Below are positions 59,986 through 64,000 of a stretch of DNA of 64,000 nucleotides, in pieces. Origin of the DNA: JALZUV01 sp963837025 (GTDB taxonomy: Bacteria; Pseudomonadota; Alphaproteobacteria; Rickettsiales; JALZUV01). The stretch spans positions 124,001 to 188,000 of the forward strand of contig CAWILT010000001.1 of assembly GCA_963837025.1 (NCBI GenBank), given 5' to 3'. Under the pieces are notes generated by a model, which saw only the letters and a list, made by a program, of their open reading frames with translations, searched no databases and was not told the DNA's origin. Each line of letters opens with the position of its first letter. Within the stretch, counting starts at the first letter, position 1. A program made the position numbers and the translations under genes.

Positions 59986-62328
59986 TTAAAAGCGTGTACC
60001 GAATTGGAAGTTAAAAATTTGTGTTTCATCTTCATCCTCTTTTATCAATGCCTTAGCAAAATCGATGCGAATTGGGCCGAAAGGCGAACGCCACGATAAA
60101 CCTAGGCCAGCAGATACGCGAGGCGTATTAGCATCAACAATTTCAGGGCCAGTGCTATCTAAATCCCACAAATTACCCACATCAACAAATGCCGCTCCTA
60201 AAAACCCTAAATCATCCGGCAGGCCAAGCGGGAAGGTAAGCTCGCCCATACCAGTATAATACATGTTTCCACCTAAAGCATCATTAGTCGTAATATCACG
60301 GGGCCCAATACCGGCACGCCCAAATCCACGTAACTGGCGCATTCCGATAAAGAAACGTTCGTTAATACGAATATCTCTATCTTCATCCCAGCCATAGGTA
60401 TGGCCACCCGTTGCGCCTAAACTAAAAGTCCATTGGGGTGCAATAGGGAAAAATGTTGCCGCTTTCGCTTCATGGCGAATGTAACGGCTATCTCCGCCTA
60501 ATCCGGCAAGATCTTGGCTAACTTTGATATAATTACCATCGGTCGTTTCAAAGCGGTTATTGCGGGTATCCCAGATAAAAGAATGGCCAACTAATGAGCT
60601 GATATTGGTACCTTCTTGGTCTTTAATAAAACGCGAAGCATTTGCATCAACATCGGTAATATCAATCTCTTCAAAACGATAATACATCGTATGGCGCAAA
60701 TGTTCACTTACAGAATAACCAAGGCGCAATGCCCCGCCAAGCGATTCGCGATCAAATGAGCTTTCGCGCGAAAAATCGGTGCGTGTTTTAAATAAATCTA
60801 CACCTGCCGATAAATCGCGATCAAGAAAATAAGGCTCGGTAAAACCAATATCAAACTGTTGACGTTCAGCTGCAACCAGCGCATTTAAACGAAGCTCTTG
60901 CCCACGTCCTAACAAGTTAGATTCTTTAATACCAAATTCAGCCAGCGCACCATCAACGCTTGAAAAACCTGCACCCAAAGAAATTTCGCCTGTTGATTGC
61001 TCTTTTACATCAACATTAATGATGGTTTGATCGGGCGAACTACCTTGTTGCTGGGTAACTTTCACATTTTCAAAAAACCCAAGATTTTGAATACGCTGTT
61101 CGGAGCGGGCAAGTTTTGAGGTGCTATAGGCATCACCCTCAGCTAAACGAAATTCGCGGCGAACCACTTCATCAAGTGTGCGCGAATTTCCATCAATATT
61201 TATCGATTCCACATACACGCGTGGCCCCATATTAACGCTATAAGCTAAATCAATCGTACGGCTATCAAAATTACGCGTGAATTTTGGTGAAATATCAACA
61301 AATGCAAAGCCTTTATCGCCAAGCTTTTGCACCATATTATCAATTGAATTTTCAATCTCATCAGCGTTATAAGTTTCACCCTCAATGGTTGTAATTTCTG
61401 AGGAAAGGGTCTCGTCAGTACTTAAATTATCATCAATATCAATTTTACCAAAATTATAACGCTCACCTTCATCAATGGTGAAAGTGAGATAAAAATTTTC
61501 ACCATCGGGTGTAATTTCTGCGATAGCTGACTTGACCTGAAAATCAGCATAACCTTGACTTACATAATAACGACGAAGCAATTCTTTATCATAGGATACA
61601 CGGTCAGGATCATATTTTTCATCGCTTGAAAAAGGGCTCCACCAACGCTCTTCAGTTGTTTTAACAACTTCTTTTAACGCATCATCACTGAAGATTTTAT
61701 TACCTACAAAATCGATATTGGTAACACGCGTTTCTAAGCCTTCATCAATTTCAAACACTAAATTAACGCGGTTATTTTCAAGTACAATTACCTTGGGATT
61801 AATTACGGCTTGATAGCGCCCTGAACGGCGATAAATTTGTTGTAGCCGTGTTGTAGCCGCATCGGCTTTTGGGCGGGTAAAAATAGAGCGTGGATCGAGC
61901 GTTACTTCCTTCTTCAAATCTTCATCTGAAATACGTTTATTACCCTCAAAAGCAACTTTATTGATAATGGGGTTCTCAGTAACTTTAACCTGCAATACGG
62001 CGCCACCACTCGCTTCTGCGACCGGTTTCATTTGCACATCAGCGAAAAAGCCAGTGGCATATAGCGCTTTTAAACTGCGATCAATATCATAACGATTAAA
62101 GGGTAGCCCTTCACGCACGCCTAAATACGATAAAATTGTTGTACGCTCTATGCGCTGATTTCCGATGATTTCAATACGATTAACACGGAAAGAGTCAGGT
62201 GTCGAAAGCAAGGATTGGTTTAGATATCCTGAAGTATTAGCAGGTGCAGTTTGCGCGTTAGCAACCAATGATGTTGTACTAAAAGCAACGGCGGCTATAG
62301 CTGCGACAGAAGAAAATCGGTTTTTCAC
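59986..62328 (-). CDS. bamA: Outer membrane protein assembly factor BamA
   Basis: Central barrel of the BAM complex. 780 residues. Signal peptide to Ala25 (ANA|Q), five POTRA domains (about 45-390, first FRVNRIEIIGNQRIE) and a 16-strand barrel with the conserved RGF motif (QLRGFGRAGIGPRD). Terminal residue Phe (FQFGTRF), as expected for barrel recognition. Confidence 0.97.
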   Translation of the reverse strand: MKNRFSSVAAIAAVAFSTTSLVANAQTAPANTSGYLNQSLLSTPDSFRVNRIEIIGNQRIERTTILSYLGVREGLPFNRYDIDRSLKALYATGFFADVQMKPVAEASGGAVLQVKVTENPIINKVAFEGNKRISDEDLKKEVTLDPRSIFTRPKADAATTRLQQIYRRSGRYQAVINPKVIVLENNRVNLVFEIDEGLETRVTNIDFVGNKIFSDDALKEVVKTTEERWWSPFSSDEKYDPDRVSYDKELLRRYYVSQGYADFQVKSAIAEITPDGENFYLTFTIDEGERYNFGKIDIDDNLSTDETLSSEITTIEGETYNADEIENSIDNMVQKLGDKGFAFVDISPKFTRNFDSRTIDLAYSVNMGPRVYVESINIDGNSRTLDEVVRREFRLAEGDAYSTSKLARSEQRIQNLGFFENVKVTQQQGSSPDQTIINVDVKEQSTGEISLGAGFSSVDGALAEFGIKESNLLGRGQELRLNALVAAERQQFDIGFTEPYFLDRDLSAGVDLFKTRTDFSRESSFDRESLGGALRLGYSVSEHLRHTMYYRFEEIDITDVDANASRFIKDQEGTNISSLVGHSFIWDTRNNRFETTDGNYIKVSQDLAGLGGDSRYIRHEAKAATFFPIAPQWTFSLGATGGHTYGWDEDRDIRINERFFIGMRQLRGFGRAGIGPRDITTNDALGGNMYYTGMGELTFPLGLPDDLGFLGAAFVDVGNLWDLDSTGPEIVDANTPRVSAGLGLSWRSPFGPIRIDFAKALIKEDEDETQIFNFQFGTRF

Positions 62329-62405
62329 GCGTTTAATGCTCTCAATTAATTGCTAAAATTCAGTAGAGCAGAGAATGCGTATAACCATTCTAAAATCAAG
62401 TTTTT

Positions 62406-63512
62406 TTAGGTTAGTTGCACAATATCATTGATGATGGTGAATGCCATTAATGAAACCAACAAGGCTATACCAAATTTAAAGGCGAATTCCTGCGCTTTAA
62501 CTGCCATCGGCTTGCCTTGAATCCCTTCAACAGCGTAAAATAAAAGATGGCCACCATCGAGCATAGGTATGGGTAATAAATTAACCAAACCTAAATTAGC
62601 GGATAAAAGAGCGATAAACCAAAGCACATTATTAAAACCCGCATCCGCCGCTTGCCCTGACATTTGAGCAATACCAATAGGACCTTTTAGTTGGTCGGCA
62701 TCACGCTGGCCGGTAATAAGCTGCCCTAAAACTTGAAGTGTAGCCACAGAAATTTCCCATGTGCGTGTTACAGCATAGGTGGTTGCGCGCAGGATGCCAA
62801 TTTGCTCAAATGTAAGCTGCTGGCTGCGAATGCCAATCAAAGGCTGTTCCAATTTATTACCATAATCATCTACTGATTCGACAATACGAGGAACAATATT
62901 TAGCGTTATTTCTTCACCATTTCGGTCTAATACTAAAGTAATTTGAGTACCTAAATTAGTCAGGATTTGGGTTGGAATATCGTGAAATGTTTCTATCTTA
63001 GCATTGTTAACTTTCAAAATCCGGTCACCCGTTAAAAGTCCAGCTTCCTGAGCGGCAGAATTTTCCATTACTTCGCCTACAATTGGTTGAGTAGATGTAA
63101 TGCCATTACTGTAGGCAAACCAAGCAAAGATAATTATGGTAAGCAAAAAATTAAAAATGGGACCACCAGCAACAATCAAGGCCTTGTTCCAAAGCGGTTT
63201 GAAATAGAAGCTAATCACTTTTTCTTCTGCGGTCATTTTAGATAGAATATCATTATCTGGATTACTCGCCGCGCCCGCATCGCCAAACATTTTCACATAG
63301 CCGCCAAAGGGCAATAAGCTAAATTTCCAGCGTGTGCCGGTTTTATCGTTCCATCCGAAAATTTCGCGGCCAAAACCAATGGAAAAAACTTCTATTTTTA
63401 CGCCACTTAGCTTTGCAATGATATAGTGGCCAAATTCGTGAATAAATACGATAACCGATAGAATAACAACGAAGGATAATATGGTGTGGCCAAATCCAAT
63501 TAACATTTCCAT
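62406..63512 (-). CDS. rseP: Site-2 intramembrane metalloprotease RseP
   Basis: 368 residues. Zinc motif HEFGH at 25-29 in the first helix, a single recognisable PDZ domain (GEVMENSAAQEAGLLTGDRI, about 130-200), and the second metal-site motif LLPIPMLDGGHLLF near the C-terminus. Shorter than the double-PDZ E. coli protein, usual in alphaproteobacteria. Only 3 bp from dxr. Confidence 0.95.
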   Translation of the reverse strand: MEMLIGFGHTILSFVVILSVIVFIHEFGHYIIAKLSGVKIEVFSIGFGREIFGWNDKTGTRWKFSLLPFGGYVKMFGDAGAASNPDNDILSKMTAEEKVISFYFKPLWNKALIVAGGPIFNFLLTIIIFAWFAYSNGITSTQPIVGEVMENSAAQEAGLLTGDRILKVNNAKIETFHDIPTQILTNLGTQITLVLDRNGEEITLNIVPRIVESVDDYGNKLEQPLIGIRSQQLTFEQIGILRATTYAVTRTWEISVATLQVLGQLITGQRDADQLKGPIGIAQMSGQAADAGFNNVLWFIALLSANLGLVNLLPIPMLDGGHLLFYAVEGIQGKPMAVKAQEFAFKFGIALLVSLMAFTIINDIVQLT

Positions 63513-63515
63513 CGC

Positions 63516-64000
63516 TTATCTCCGTTGCAATATATCAAGTGTTATACGACGCGCCCAAGCATCAACCGCTAAAATATCTTCGAGTGTATTATTGGTGAAA
63601 TGCTCACCAGACACTTTGTGCAGAGCGCGCTCTATTGTTTCTACAATATCTAAAAATCCTATTTCACTCGCTAAAAACTTCTCAACAGCCACTTCATTTG
63701 CTGCATTAAAAACAATGGGAGTAATCCCGCGTGTATCAAGCACTTCGCGTGCCAAGCGCAATGCAGGGAAACGTTTCTCATCAGGTTGCTCAAAAGTGAG
63801 TGTTTTAATGGCGGGTAAGTTAAGTCTTTTAATAGGGGTAGCAATACGTTTAGGCCAAGCTAATGCATAAGCAATGGGCAGCGTCATATCAGAAGGGCCC
63901 ATTTGCGCTAGAAACGATCCATCTTTATACTCAACCATACTATGCACAACCGATTCAGGATGAATAATGGTTTCAATCTGCTTATGAGTAACGGGAAAAA
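63516..64000 (-). CDS. dxr: 1-deoxy-D-xylulose 5-phosphate reductoisomerase (5' end outside window)
   Basis: C-terminal about 160 residues of the MEP-pathway enzyme; the frame is open to base 64000. IHPESVVHSMVEYKDGS and MGPSDMTLPIAYALAWP are diagnostic, followed by FNAANEVAVEKFLA. Neighbours rseP and bamA fit the usual order (upstream cdsA and uppS are out of view). Confidence 0.95.
   Translation of the reverse strand, partial: FPVTHKQIETIIHPESVVHSMVEYKDGSFLAQMGPSDMTLPIAYALAWPKRIATPIKRLNLPAIKTLTFEQPDEKRFPALRLAREVLDTRGITPIVFNAANEVAVEKFLASEIGFLDIVETIERALHKVSGEHFTNNTLEDILAVDAWARRITLDILQRR

Overview
This 64 kb window reads as chromosomal core sequence from a free-living-type alphaproteobacterium with AT-leaning DNA. 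The evidence is gene content and order. It contains a PleD-type diguanylate cyclase, a class I PHA synthase, cytochrome c oxidase assembly genes (ctaE, ctaG, DUF983, SURF1), the xerD/aroK/aroB/CNNM block, CarD and a 7Fe-4S FdxA. It also carries a lipid A cluster that uses LpxI, and rimP-nusA-ylxR-infB-rbfA-truB-rpsO-pnp. The order cannot be named with confidence. dapD, phaC and terminal oxidase genes argue against a strongly reduced endosymbiont. I saw no rRNA, tRNA, CRISPR array, insertion sequence or prophage.

Layout. 1-5.7 kb: 3' part of pleD, an unknown membrane protein, phaC (reverse) and a Pro/Gln/Met-rich lipoprotein. 5.8-10.1 kb: alaC-like aminotransferase, hom and recJ, overlapping. 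10.1-15.7 kb (reverse): mlaF, mlaE, alr, mscS, mscL, dnaB. 15.8-18.4 kb (reverse): SURF1, DUF983, ctaE, ctaG and a CoxF-like micro-protein. 18.5-20.2 kb: Na+/alanine symporter. 20.2-25.7 kb: DUF6898-like, CNNM/CorC, aroB and aroK (reverse), then a small membrane protein, a secreted protein of unknown function and xerD (forward). 25.8-31.6 kb: accessory stretch with an unknown membrane protein, trhO, dapD, a possible degenerate J-domain protein, an ankyrin protein, an SDR protein and a small lipoprotein. 31.6-36.6 kb: rpmH-rnpA-yidD-yidC, GNAT, a BI-1 family protein and gpsA. 36.7-38.0 kb: two more unknown proteins. 38.1-47.3 kb: translation and RNA operon from rimP to pnp. 47.4-52.8 kb (reverse): carD, fdxA, a secreted protein, ompA-like, infC, thrS. 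52.9-55.0 kb: recG. 55.1-64 kb (reverse): lpxB, lpxI, lpxA, fabZ, lpxD, skp, bamA, rseP and dxr (cut by the window edge).

The most interesting signal is regulatory. Two genes of unknown function (starts 25839 and 36737) are each preceded by four PhoB-type 7-mers at exact 11-bp spacing. In both, a -10-like hexamer begins after a gap of 10 bp and is followed by a similar downstream stretch. A third unknown gene (start 1435) has a weaker version. This suggests a phosphate-starvation regulon containing undescribed membrane-associated proteins. Other points of note are three convergent gene pairs that share their stop codons, a possibly leaderless gpsA mRNA, and a terminator-like hairpin just upstream of rimP.
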